Assembly (NCBI GenBank): GCA_026261815.1
Contig: JAMPIT010000437.1
Location: 4,228,001 to 4,292,000, forward strand
DNA length: 64,000 nucleotides
Direction: 5' to 3'
DNA from: Monarcha castaneiventris obscurior
Lineage: Eukaryota; Chordata; Aves; Passeriformes; Monarchidae
How positions within the stretch are numbered: position 1 is the stretch's first letter; each line of letters starts with the position of its first letter. Positions 1 to 35,628 of this stretch are shown here, piece by piece. Under the pieces are notes generated by a model that was given only the letters and a program-made list of their open reading frames with translations, ran no database searches and was not told where the DNA came from. The position numbers and the translations under genes are program-made.

Positions 1-450
1 GCTGAGCCACCCTCAGCCCCCGCCTCGCCCAGCCCGGCCCCGCCACCGCCCCCTCAGGAGAGCAAAGGCAGGCGGGCGGGGCCGGCCCGGCGCCGGGGCG
101 CGGTCAGGGCGCGGGTTCCCCGCCCCCGCGGCCCGGCCGGGGCCCCGCGGCTGCCGCTGCCCGCGCTCCGCGCGCCCCGCCGGGACACTCGCCTGGGACG
201 CGCCGCTCAGGGCGCCGCCGCCGCCGCCGCCATTTTCTCGCCTCCCTCACGGGGGAGGTGCCGCGCGCGCGCGCGGGGCGCGGCCGCCGCCGCGCACGTG
301 ACGGGCCCCGCCGCCATGTTGGCGGCCGCCGTGAGCGGCGGGGGCTGAGGGAGACCCGCAGCGGGCCCGGAGAATTGAAATATGCGGTGTTTTCAGCCCA
401 AATAACCCATCGACTTCTGTTTGTAACAAAACTGGGAGCCTCTTTCAAGT
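1..450 (-). promoter_or_regulatory. PHC3: CpG-island promoter, probably of PHC3 (minus strand)
   Basis: The first 370 bases are extremely GC- and CpG-rich, then change abruptly to ordinary AT-richer sequence. Two YY1-like motifs (AANATGGCGGC type) lie at about 227-238 and 308-322. Both read in the motif's usual transcript direction on the minus strand, and a CACGTGAC E-box lies at 295-302. YY1 motifs of this type usually sit just downstream of the start site in the direction of transcription, so a minus-strand promoter with its start near 330-450 is inferred. In other vertebrates the gene upstream of PRKCI and divergent from it is PHC3, a Polycomb PRC1 subunit. No PHC3 coding sequence is visible: the minus-strand ATG at 231-233 opens a frame that stops within ten codons. 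The gene name therefore rests on synteny only. Confidence 0.5.
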
Positions 451-759
451 GCCTCCTAGATTTAGCAGCTGTTGCTCAGACACTGTCAGCACTGCATCCA
501 TCCTAATCACAGTGTGAGCATCTCGGGTTTCCTTTTTGAGGCTCTGCTTGCTTCCACCCTTCTTGCCACTCACCAGCTCTAAGCACTGTGTGAATATGAG
601 TTAAAGTAATTATCTCTGCTATCTCTTGCATCATGCCTCTTTGTTTTGGCACCTGATACATATACGCCTACAAATCTTTGTACTGTACGTACAGGAAGCC
701 TGTATTTGGATGACTGTGGGAGGTGTCTTCAGGCTAAATCCTCTGTAACTTCCATGCCT
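451..759. other. Intergenic spacer, nothing recognised
   Basis: Ordinary AT-balanced sequence between the left CpG island and the first CR1 fragment. I see no conserved reading frame, RNA gene or clear repeat here. Confidence 0.5.
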
Positions 760-1162
760 GACAGAGTTCAAGAAGTGTCTGGACAATGCACTCAGGCACG
801 TGTGTGGCTCTCAAGAGATGTCCTGTGCAGGGCTAAAAGTTGGACGTGGTGATCCTGATATTCCTTTGGCCATCACCACAGGAACCAGGTTGGGGGATCC
901 CCATGGAAGGGTTGGGGATGTGGGGGCCATGCTGGGGGATCCCAGAATGGACTTCTGGAATTCCATTTGGAATGGAAGTCTATTCGATACAGACTGCAAA
1001 GGGAGGTAGTGGAGTCCTCATCCCTGAGGTGTTCAAGGAACGACTGGACATGACACTCAGTGCTCTCTTCTGGCTGACAGGGTGGGGATTGATCAAAAGT
1101 TGGGACTCAGTGATCTCGGAGGTTTTTTCCAGCTGAAATGATTCTGTGGTTCTATGATGGGG
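760..1162 (+). mobile_element. Two CR1 LINE 3'-end fragments, plus orientation
   Basis: Positions 767-870 resemble the CR1 3' segment that reads 'TTCAAGAAGTGTCTGGACAA' followed by 'TGTCCTGTGCAGGGC'. Positions 1005-1161 resemble a second CR1 tail, ending in the typical 'GATTCTGTGGTTCTATGATG' (about 1140-1160). Both are short and diverged. The stretch between them (about 871-1004) is not CR1 that I recognise, so this is either two insertions or one rearranged copy. Confidence 0.7.
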
Positions 1163-2618
1163 GGGCGGGGGGGTGGAAATTGCCACATATCTACCGGCTA
1201 GTTGGGATAGATAAGTTCTTTCCAAAGAAAAGAGATCCAGCAAGTGTCAAACAAAATTCAAAAACCTTCCAAGGTATTAGAGATGAACTTAAACTGTTGA
1301 CAGGTGAAGCAGTTGCACTGAGCACAGGTGGGATGCCTGTGACAAGTAGTGACAATTCCACAGGCCTAATGAGGATGCTTCATTTCTACAAAAGATGACG
1401 TGATTCAGCAGGAGAAAATGGGGATTTTCATAGGTTAAAAAATGAAGATGTAGGGAAAATGATGGCCCATTTTGAAACACTCTTGGAAATCCTCTAGGAA
1501 ACAGAAAACGTCTTGGAAGTCTTGGTGCAAGATAAGGGTGAGTTCAGGTACAGCAAGGTACATCCTGTTGTACAAATGGGATCTAAGACTCTGTGGATGC
1601 TTGGTGGAGCAGACAACTTGCTTCTGACTTAGAAAAACCCAACCAAACACCGCAGGAAAGGCAGGTAGCATGTGGTACTTTGTAACCCCTATTAAGGTAA
1701 ACAGCAAATAAGGCTTTAAGTTGTTTTATCACAATCACAAGGAAGAGCCAAGTGTGTTGATTGGAAAGTGTGTATCTCATGTAACAAAAAGCTGAACTCC
1801 ATGGTGCTCCAATACAAACATCCAGATGTGATGCTGACTGGAGGGGGCAGTGGGAAAAAGGAATTGATTTACCAGAATTGAAGAAACCAAAGGTTCTTGT
1901 TTTCTTAGGACTGTCGGAAGCATCAATCTGTTCAAGAAGTGCTGGACAGCAAACGTGTGTTGCCAAAAAAGCAATTGATGTTAAAAAGGCAAAGCTGGGA
2001 GGAAATACTACTTGCTATATATACTAGTGATAACGGTGGCTTATGATTCACAGCTTTAATAAAATACATTTTGTTAACCACCCTGCTTCACTGCCCTAGT
2101 TGAAACACATCCTTCATGTTACTTTCTTTAAAAATATCTCAGCCGTTTGATACAAAGGAATTAAAGCTTCACCTGAAATGAACACATTGTCTTGTGGGCA
2201 GTGCACATTGCAGGGAGTCTTTAAGAATTCCCACAGAAAACACTTTGATCAGCAGTCTTTGTAAGGAACGCGTTGCCATCACCTCTGAACAGCTCCTGTT
2301 GCCTGCCCCTCATCTCTGTGCTGGCTGCTGAAGAGCAGTGTGCTGCTTTTGCCATGGATTTGTGTTAAAATCCTGAATTTTCTGTCACCTCCCAATTTGG
2401 GTTGGGAGCAACCACAGCAGTGTAGGAGTCTTGTTTGTGAACTGCTTGCAAAAGCGCACAGTTAGACGTGTCCAGTGCTGCTGCTCCTAATGCTCAGACG
2501 GGTTTGGTTCTATGTAACAGCTCAGATGGGGAGCCTGGTCCATGGGTGGAATCTGCATCCCAAGAACTACCACTATGGACATTTCTGGTTCTTCTAGCCT
2601 TAAAAAAGGACAAATGCA
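1163..2618. other. Intergenic spacer with a G-run
   Basis: Non-coding spacer between PHC3 and PRKCI. It starts with a G-rich run at 1157-1174, directly after a CR1 tail. Open frames here are short, overlap on both strands and match nothing I know. No further feature is supported. Confidence 0.5.
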
Positions 2619-3130
2619 GAATGGTTTGAGTTGGAAAGGCCCGCGGATGCCACCCAGTTCCATCCCCCTGCCACAGGCGGGGACACATTCCACTAGACCA
2701 GGGTGCTCCAAGCCCTGTCCAACCTGTGAGTCTTGAGTGTTCAAGGGATGGGGCAGTCACAGCTTCTCTGGGCAACCTGTGTCAGGGCCTCGTCACCCTC
2801 ACAGGGAAGAATTTCTTCCTAATATTGAATCTAAACGTTCTCTCTTTAAAGCCATTCTTTCTTGTCCTGTCACTCCATGCCCTAGTCCAAGTCCCTCGCC
2901 AGATCTCTTGGAGACCCCTTTAGGCACTGGAGGGTGCTCTAAGGTTTCCCTGGAGCCTTGTTGTCTCTTGGCTGAACAACCCCAATCCTCAGCCGGTCTC
3001 CAGAGCAGATGAGCTCCGATTCTTGGACCCTCTCCGTTGCCTCTTCTGGACTTGCTCTAGCAGCAACACGTTCTTCTTCTGTGGATGGACCAGACCTCAG
3101 AGCAGGACACAGCACTGCAGGTGCTCAGTA
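2619..3130 (-). mobile_element. CR1 LINE 3' fragment, minus orientation
   Basis: Begins with 'AGAATGGTTTGAGTTGGAAA', the reverse complement of the CR1 3' end. It continues through recognisable CR1 landmarks: the 'GGGACACATTCCACTAGACC' block, 'GGAAGAATTTCTTCCTAATA', 'CCTGTCACTCCATGCCC' and 'CCTCTTCTGGACTTGCTC'. It is about 510 bp long and moderately diverged. Its right end lies within about 60-100 bp of the start of the PRKCI CpG island, so it may contribute sequence to the distal promoter. Confidence 0.88.
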
Positions 3131-3906
3131 TGAGGTGGAGAATCGCTGCTGCCCACGCTGCTGGGGATCAGCCCGATCAGTACTTGGGCAGAACAAGTTT
3201 TCCTCCTTGGCTCCCTGTCACGGCAGCCACCCGCGGCTGCGCCATCCCAGCATCCAGCATCCCACACCAGCATCCCGCTCCGCTCCTCTCCCGCCGCGCC
3301 GGCGCCACGGCCGCCCCTCCGCCCACAGTCCCGCCGTGCTTTGTGCTGGGCCGTACCAAGTGTGGGTGAGGGAGCGGCACGCAGCGCGGTGCCGGCCCCG
3401 TTCCGGACGCGGCGGCGGCAGCGGCAGGACCCGCGTGCGCGTTCGCAGCCGCCTGACCGGGAGCGGCCTCTGCGGCGGCTCCGCTACGGGGCCGCGGGTG
3501 ACCAGGGTGCCGCCGCCGCCGCTGCCCCCCCGCCGCTGCGGCGTGGAGCATCCCGCTCCACAGGTGTGGAGCCCCGCCGGGGAGAGCCCATGTAGAGCGC
3601 GGGGGGACACACAACTGATACCAACATCCCGAGGGCGGCGGGGCTGCCGCTCGGCCGCTCTCGGGGCGGCTCCTCCGGCCCGCCGGGGACAGTCCTGCGC
3701 TGCTCTCCCGTGCCGCCCCGCGCGGCTCCGCGCTCCCTCCCGCCGCCGCTTCTGCTCGGTTCTCTCCCGGCCCTGCGCGTGGTGCCGCCCGGCGCGGGCG
3801 GGGCGCGCTGGAGGCGCGGGGGTCGCGGAGCCGCCGCCCCGGCCTGGTCCGACCCTGCGGTTCCCCCGCTCCGAGCCTGCGGCTCCCCCGGCCCGGCCCG
3901 GGGGCG

Positions 3907-28313
<24,407 letters not shown>

Positions 28314-30755
28314 ATTCTCCATTTCTGAACTGTGCCAATCGTTACTCCGTTTGTTCCTGCATGGATAAACATCTCTCCATTTGGATGCACTTGCATAAAA
28401 TGAGTAACTCAACATCCTGCCCTTGCCACCTAGTGTGAATTTTCTTTTTGTATTGATTGTTGTCCAGGACAGTTGTTATGCTGAACCTTCAGCTGCCAGA
28501 TTTAAAATGTTAGAACTTTCTAACAATTTTGCCAAATTTGAATTTTAATACAGGAGTTGGTCTCTGGGGCTCCTGACTGAACAAAGGGTCTGGCTGTATA
28601 GTGTGCCAGTACAGTGTTCTGAGCAAGGAAAGGTTTTCAGTGCTTAATGAACACAAATTGTATCAGGTGATGTAGTAATCCTTCAAGGATTTCAGATTTT
28701 TCAGCGAGATGAATAAGAACTTACCACTTCTGTAGTTCCAAATCTCTTCTTTCTAAACATCTGATTTCCCTGTTCTAGACATAGAAATTAGAGCTATGGT
28801 AGTGCCCTTCAGACTGAAATGACAGCAAGGAGAGCAGATATTTACACTGAATAGGTCAAGAGTGGCTGCTTTCGTGGGGAATATTGATCCTATCCTGAAG
28901 GAGACTATTTAACTCCATTTCAGAATTGGTAGACTTTGCTCCAAAACTCACACTAGGAATTGTACACTGATACAAAGAGTGCCTTTCTATCCTGGCCCTT
29001 TCAGCAAGGGTTGGACATGGCATCAAGTGTCAGTTTAACTAAAGAATTCAGTTAACACTTCGAGAAGTAAAAATCTGTACAGCATAATTTAGCAGTAATG
29101 GGCAGCTAATAGTGAACCTCATACTATTTATTGCTTTTATACTTGCTGTCTTGACTGCATCAGAACTGCACACGGTACAGCCACAGCCTGGAAAAGGGCA
29201 TGGGTTCCTTTTTTATCTTACTGCCACGCTGCTGGGAATGAGTTCCACTTTGCCAGTGGAAAAAGCATATCTGGAATAAAATAGGTGCTGTCCTCAATGA
29301 CTCCCATAACTTGTGCCCTTAGAAATGGTGATCTGTACTTACAATCAAACCTGAAATGTTGGTAGCAGGCTCAAAGAAAGCAATGGAAAGAATGGTTCAA
29401 ACTAGGACTAGGAGGTGTGTTTCTTACATTTCATGTTAGTAAAGAGTGTAATATACAGCACAGATAATTCTTATTTTTAATGCTAAAGCAATAGTTATGA
29501 ATGTGATGGGCTGAAGAAATGCCAAATGTACCACTTTTTTTTTACTATTATTTTGGGGAAAAGGGATTAAGAGACACTGAGGGAAGGAATCTGTGTTATA
29601 TAAGAGCCGTAAGACAAGCAAAGTGTCACTGAAAGCAGATCTGAGTATCTGTAAGCACAAGCTGGCAAACATTACCTGAAGCTTTTAGCAGACTTTTGCT
29701 TGGCCAGTGTCTTTCTGTGAAAATCCTTGTATAGCAACACTAATTTCATAGCACAAGTTTTCTGGTGTATGTCTGTTCACTTCCATGTCAGCTGCAAGCA
29801 GAGAGATTGCACAAATCCACACTGGTGTCATGGTATGAGATTTAGTTCATGTTTTTCTTTGCAATGTGAATAGGAAACTCTTTAGTATTGGACTGAGTTT
29901 TCAAAACTGGGAAGTGATTTGAGGGGCTTCAGTTTCAGGGAAGCATTGAACCTCCTCGCTGTTAAAAATCAGGTTTCCTTAAATTCCAGTTGTGTCTTTT
30001 CAAATGTAAAATATCAGAGTGAGCCTTCCTTTAAAGAGCAGCTAATGACTTCAGCACATTTAATTTGGGTCAAGTGAACTGCTTACGTGCAGTTTTAAAA
30101 TGGTGATTGTTTAGCCTCTGACTCCTGCACCCACATGTTCAGTTTAGACATCAGGGCATAACTGTTATTAAACCGGGAAATCATTTAAGGCAAACGAGAA
30201 AAGCCTTGTCTCTACAGTGGCATAATTTCCTACAAGGTATTAAGGAAAATGGCTTTATGTAAGGAAGGGCATTTCTGCCATTCATCACAGAAGAGTAAAG
30301 CAAAAGTTAATTGTTTTTTTTATAATGTCACAGAAAAAATACTTTTTTTATTTACATATCTAACCATTAAGAATGTTGCAAACTGACAAATAAATTACTG
30401 TAAATCCATTTTTAAACTTTAATTTTCTCCAAAGTGCCATGATATTAACTGTTATTTTTCATTGTTAAGCATACAGCAGCTGTCATATTCAGAAGGGACA
30501 TTGGGTGTAAACAGTCCAGTGCAGTTGGTTTTGTTTTTTGGAGAACATGTCTGCATCAGAAGCATGATGTATTTATGTGGAGTAACCTCCTTTTTGTATG
30601 CAAGTTGAATTCCTATGGGTGCTCTGCTAGTTAATATTGTCACTACTATTTTCCTGTTTCATATGGAATATGGTCTTGAGCGTTGTTGTGTAACCATTCC
30701 CTTTATTTGTGCACACTTTTTACTTTAAATAAAACATTTCTATTAGACCTCTGTC
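28314..30755 (+). other. PRKCI: PRKCI 3' UTR with poly(A) signal
   Basis: About 2.4 kb of AT-rich sequence after the stop. The best poly(A) signal is AATAAA at 30728-30733, giving cleavage near 30745-30760. Earlier AATAAA hexamers at 29275-29280 and 30389-30394 could give shorter forms. The length is close to what I recall for the human UTR. The end is inferred, not measured. Confidence 0.75.
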
Positions 30756-33131
30756 TGTTAAAATCTCAGAGAAATACTGTGAATTGCTGGTCTTCGCTTG
30801 GGGTCATTGTCTGACCCTTTTTAACTATCCACATCCCATGGGAGCCTTGTTCTAATCTTTTCATTTCTTGTAGAAAATTGCACTGGGATAGGCCACAGCA
30901 ACCCAAGAAATGCCTTTCTCACCCTGCATTTACCAAACGTGTCTGAGAATGCAGGTTCTGCTCCAGCATCATTCCCCAGCCTCATGCTCATCTTGTCATT
31001 TGGAAAAATACCATCCTTGTAGGTTCTGGTTTTCCTTCCACCACCAGTGATGAGACAAAAGCAGTGAGGCATCAGTCCTTTGCACAGAGACAGAAATCTT
31101 CAAGGAAAATACAAAATGCTACTTTAGCCTGCTTGTCCATGGGCCTCTTTCAACTGGAACTCGTACAACGTCATCTCAGCTGCCAGAGCTGGGATTTGGA
31201 GTTCACAGCAATGCTCTCTCGTCTGCTGCACTTACTTCTGCATGATTTATTTCTTTGTTTCTTCAACTCCTCCCCTGCATTCTCAGATTTCTGACACAGA
31301 GGGTGATGGCACTTAGCTCATACCCTGCCAGAGATGCAGTGGTGTAATATCTGCATTTCAGTATCTTTTTAAAAAGAGATTTTGTCTTGCCTGTTACCGC
31401 GGGTGTGTGCCGGCAATCCTGGCGAGTGCTGCAGATGGCTGCATATCTTACATGCTTAACCTCCCCCCACGCACACTCCCTGGTTCTGTTCAGTTGGGTG
31501 CCCAGCTGCTCTCGCCTCAGTCTGAGCAATTGTTTACGCTGAGGCACTCTATGAAGGAAGCTAATAGCTTGGGTAATCTGTATATACAATTGATAAGTGC
31601 TAAGCAAGCATCCTCACTTCAGCATGGATGGTGTGAGGTGTTTAAGTAACAGAGGTATCTGAAACTGGCCACAGAATGATAATGTTTCCCTGGGAAGAGA
31701 GAAGGTAGGGATTGGAGCCCCATTGAGAAAGATATTTTACTGTATCTTGCATTTTTTCACAAAGAGTTCCTCATGGGTTTAAGATTTTTTTTTTTCTGCT
31801 TATGATAAAGGGGTCTGGACTGCATACTTGAAAGGTGGACACTTACCATTTAAACAGCAATAATTAAAGGTAGAACAGCATCCATATCCTGGGCCTGTGC
31901 AGCTTTTTCAGGCATAAATAGAACCAGAAATCTTTTGATTTTGACATTTGACTTCGAAGCATGAACAAAGTGTCTGGGCTTATACCCCCCCCTTACACCA
32001 GAGGAATAGTTCAAGTTCTTCAGGGGCTGAAGTGTTTTGTGCACTGTCCCCACTGTGACTTGTCCTGTAAGATGTGGTGTCTGCCAAAATCTATCAACTC
32101 TTTGTGCTTAAAACCTAATCTGTAATAGGGTATCTATTTCACAAGAGTGAAACCTGCCATGACAGACTTGCTAACAGTCTGAACTGTTTACTATTACACA
32201 TTGCTACCAAAGTGATTTTTTTTCTTTAAGAAGCACAATATGAGCTCATCAGAGAAGAAAATGCACCGTCTTTGTTCAGTTAAATTGTGCTCTCCAGGGC
32301 ACAGTTCATAGTTAAATTGTGTATCTTCAGGGACTGTGTATCAGGGAAGTTTGTGAGCTTCCCCAGAGCCTCGGCACTTCTTGAAAATTCAGACACTTTA
32401 TTAATCAAAGCAAGATTCCTCCTGTGCTATTAATGCACTTTATTACCACTTGCAAAGGTCTGTAACTCAGGTTTTAGTTGCACAGTGTCTTCAGAACTGC
32501 TTTTCACAGTCCACAGTAGAAGTTGTAGGCAGAGTTAACATCTTTTTTTAGACAATCCTCTACCTACAAACTTTGTCTTCCATTGCCTGATTATTGTAGC
32601 TCTATAGCAACACTATCATTACAGCACAATAGTTACCAGAATCTGCAACCTGAAATGGAACATTTCTACAGCAGAACCTGAAAAAAACCCCCCAACAAAT
32701 TAAACAATGCCACTGAATCCTAAGCTTCCATGACATCAGTAGGTCTAACAAAAGATGGAACATCTGCCTACATATGTTGTCTTCCTCACAGACATCGAAC
32801 AGTCCAGCTCTGATGTTAGACACCTTGCATTTTCCTCAGTAAATTCAAAAGGGATTATGACATAGTGCGTTTCACTGAGTGGTATTTGAAGAGATTTTTT
32901 TTTATCAGGTCCTGAGGTCCAAGAGGGTGAAGCAGAGAGGAATGTCTAGAACGTCTAGACAATTCCTTCACAGGTCCATGTCTTTCACAATTAGCTCCAA
33001 AAGCTGGTGGATTCAGAAATCTTGTTTTACTCTGCCATATTGTTCTGGCTTTTAAGCAGACCTTTGTGTCTGCTCAATAAACAAGTACTGGGTGTATTCT
33101 TCACAAATGTGTTTGCTTTTCTATAAACCCC
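30756..33131. other. Intergenic region PRKCI-SKIL
   Basis: Non-coding spacer, about 2.4 kb. Apart from a paired SMAD-type palindrome at 32944-32960 (listed separately) I recognise no gene or repeat. Open frames are under about 115 codons and lie on both strands without similarity I know. Confidence 0.7.
32944..32960. promoter_or_regulatory. Paired palindromic SMAD-binding element, SKIL upstream
   Basis: GTCTAGAA at 32944-32951 and the perfect palindrome GTCTAGAC at 32953-32960 are separated by one base. GTCTAGAC is the classical optimal SMAD3/SMAD4 binding element. It lies about 1.65-1.75 kb upstream of the inferred SKIL first exon. SKIL is a known direct TGF-beta/SMAD target and its product represses SMADs. 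Function here is inferred. Confidence 0.5.
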
Positions 33132-33176
33132 TTATGGTTTGGGTTGGAAGGGACCTTAAAGATCACTCAGATCCAA
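33132..33176 (-). mobile_element. Very short CR1 remnant
   Basis: 'TATGGTTTGGGTTGGAAGGG' followed by 'ACCTTAAAGATCACTCAGAT' is the antisense 3' tip of CR1, only about 45 bp long. Confidence 0.75.
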
Positions 33177-33700
33177 AGATACTGTAGATATTGTTGCAGA
33201 TACCGCAACTGATGCGGTGCCTTAAATGCGAGTTAAGCGGTGACTCGTGAAGCAGCTTTGCGGTGATGCTCAAGGGTCTCTCCATCAGCGAGCCCGGCCA
33301 GCCCAGAGGAAATCAAAGGTGCGAAGTCAAGGATGAAAGAGCAGCAAACGCCTCTCTCAGCTGATCAGCAGCGGGGCAGGTTTTGCGGCTGTGCCATAAT
33401 CCTCCTGGGACGGCATTAGGGAGCAGCGCGGAGGGGATCTCGCCGGGCGCGGGCAGCGCTGCCCGGTGCTAAGCGGTGCCTGGTGGTTGTACAACTGCCC
33501 CATTTTCATGTGCTGTGCTTTTGTACTCGCATCAAAATATGTAACTGTGTGGGATGAAAGGAAACGGCAAATTGGTTTGCGCCGTAATCCCGGCTGAAGC
33601 GCTGTCATCACAAAGATGTGAACTGAAAAGCTTTGGGCTTCTTGCAGGCAGAAGAAACTTGTAATACATGAACGAGTTGTACAGCGACTAAGCTGTCCCT
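33177..33700. other. Upstream flank of SKIL island
   Basis: Sequence of rising GC content leading into the SKIL CpG island. No gene, RNA or repeat is recognised beyond the adjacent CR1 tip. Confidence 0.5.
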
Positions 33701-33911
33701 GAAGAGCACCTTCCCCGCCTCTCCGCGGTTTGATCATTCCGCTGCCTAAAACATCTCCTGCGCTTCAGCATCTCCTACGAGCCCGTGGCTGGAGGGAGCG
33801 GTGTGTGACGCTGCTTCGGGGACAGACACCATCCCCGTCCCCGCCTTCCCCACGTCTCCCCGGCCCCAGCAGCGGTGTCCGAGCACAGCCCACCCTTGTG
33901 CAGACAGCCCT

Positions 33912-34110
33912 CGCTGGGGGACAGTCCCTGAGAGACCCTTGCTGAGGGACCCTCTTTGAGGGACAGTCACTCAAGGACTCTCACTGAGGGACCACCCTTG
34001 AGCGACCTTCTTTGAGGGACAGTCACTGAGGGGCCGTCGCTGAGGGACCTTCTTTGAGGGAGCCTCGCTGGGGGACAGTCACTGAGGGGCAGTCACAGAG
34101 AGCCCCTCGC
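33912..34110. repeat. Degenerate minisatellite at edge of SKIL island
   Basis: Imperfect repetition of a GAGGGAC / AGTCACT / CTTTGAGGGA unit. 'CTTTGAGGGACAGTCACT' recurs nearly intact at about 33952 and 34010, and shorter 'GGGACAGTCACTGAGGGG' copies follow near 34071. The basic step is roughly 12-16 bp, arranged in larger steps of about 40-60 bp. Confidence 0.75.
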
Positions 34111-34599
34111 TGGCGGCGTCTGCCCGCCGCCGCCACCGCCGCGCCTCAGGGGAGCGACACGCCCGACAGCTCCGCGACAGCGCCGGGGCTTCCTCCCGCC
34201 TGGCTTTTCCCCTTCTGCCATGGCCGCTCTCCCTCCCCCCGACCCCAGCTGCCGCCCCGTCCCCGTCCCTCAGCCGGCTCCTCTCGGGCGCTGACGGGGG
34301 AGCGGCGGCAGGGCGGCGCGGCGGCGGATCTGACCCGGGCGGGCTGAAGGGACGCCGGGCAAAAAAACCCACTTCCCCATGTCTATTCACTTTGTAATGT
34401 ACATCACATATTCCTTCCAATTTTATTTTTTATTTCTCTTCCTGCGCTTTCCCCGCGGGCGCTGAGAGGGGGAGAGACCGGGCCGGGTTTCCCTTCGCTG
34501 AGGCGGCGGCGGGCGGGGGAGGGGCGGGCGGGCGCTCCCGCCGCTGCCCCAGACAGTGGGCGGGGCCGGCGCGCGCCGCCGGCGGGTTCGTGCCCGCGC

Positions 34600-34708
34600 G
34601 CCGCCGCCGCCGCCGCCGTCTCGGTCTCCGCAGTGAGGTCACGGGTGGGCGGTGCGAGCGCGGCGCCTGTTCCGCTCCCCGCGGCCGCCCGAGCCCCCGC
34701 GGCGCCGG
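34600..34708 (+). other. SKIL: SKIL noncoding exon 1 (approximate)
   Basis: A good donor GCGCCGG|GTGAGCAG at 34709 lies at the centre of the CpG island, 920 bp before a strong acceptor at 35629. Vertebrate SKIL has an untranslated first exon, so this donor is the best candidate. The 5' end is a guess. Confidence 0.45.
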
Positions 34709-35247
34709 GTGAGCAGCCGGGGAACTTACCGGGAACAGCGGGGAGCGGGGCGGCCGAGCCGTGGGGGAAGGGCGGGAGCGCCCGCGGGGGATGGGAGGGA
34801 GCGGCGGCTGCGGGGAGGCGGCGCGGGGGCGGCGGGGCGAGGGGGAGCGGGGTGCCGGGGATGGGAGGGGGGCAGGGACTCGGGGGCGGCGGAGCGGCGC
34901 GGTGCCGTGCGGCTGGGGACGGCGGGGAGCCGGGCAGCGGGGCCGAGGGGCGAGCCCGGCGGCGGGAGGGGGAAGGGCCGAGCCGTGCCCGGAGCGGTGC
35001 CGCGGGGCCGGGGTGAGTCACGGCGCGGGAGGGAGCGGCGGGATGCGGCGTCCCGGGAGGGGCTGCGGGGCCAGGGGTCGGTGCCCGACATCGTGGGGCC
35101 GGTGCCCGGCTCGCCCGGGCGCCCGTCCTGTCGGGCGTGCACGCCGGCAGAGCCGCTCCGGACCGCCCCCTCCCCCGCCGGTGTCGCCCGTCGGTCGGGG
35201 GCTTGTCCTGATGTTCCGCGAGTTACTGGGAAACGCACCCTGCCTCT

Positions 35248-35582
35248 GGCTGGGAATCCCAGAATGGTCCGGGTTGGAAGGGGCCTTAAAGCTCATCTCC
35301 TTCCAACCCCACTGCCGTGGGCAGGGACACCTTCCACTATCCCAGGTTGCTCCAAGCCCCGTCCAGCCTGGCCTTGGACACTTCCAGGGATGGGGCAGAC
35401 ACAGCTTCTCTGGGTAACCTGTGCCAGGACCTCACTGCTCTCACAGAGAATAATTTTTTCCTTGTATGAAATCTAAACCTTCCCTCTCTCAGCTTAAAGC
35501 CATTCCATTCCCCCTTGTCCTGTCATTCTATGCCCTTGTCAAAAGTCCCTTTCCAGCTCTCTTGAAGCCCCTTTAGGTACAG
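35248..35582 (-). mobile_element. CR1 LINE 3' fragment in SKIL intron 1
   Basis: Antisense CR1 3' end beginning 'CCCAGAATGGTCCGGGTTGG'. It contains 'GGGACACCTTCCACTATCCC', 'GGCCTTGGACACTTCCAGGG' and 'CTTGTCCTGTCATTCTATGC'. It stops about 46 bp before the exon 2 acceptor, so it sits against the branch-point region. Confidence 0.92.
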
Positions 35583-35628
35583 AGCAAACTCTGGGATTGC
35601 TTGTGATTAGCTTCTCTCTCTTTCACAG

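Larger units (their letters stand above)
33700..35240 (+). promoter_or_regulatory. SKIL: SKIL CpG-island promoter
   Basis: A 1.5-kb CpG- and GC-rich island surrounds the inferred first exon. It contains GC boxes (for example GGGGCGGG near 34520), a CAGACA SMAD half site at 34550-34555, a TGAGGTCA CRE-like motif at about 34634-34641 and a TGAGTCA AP-1 site at 35014-35020 inside intron 1. No TATA box is seen. The plus strand at about 34755-34970 is exceptionally G-rich. The long open frames here on both strands are composition artefacts. Confidence 0.75.

Noticed and set aside
891..945. Repeated GGGGGATCCC words
   Set aside because: Only two copies between CR1 fragments, too short to call a repeat or site.
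34404..35476. Long open frames on both strands in the SKIL island
   Set aside because: GC-rich, Arg/Gly/Pro/Ala-dominated translations that overlap on both strands and cross a CR1 copy. No protein family resemblance.
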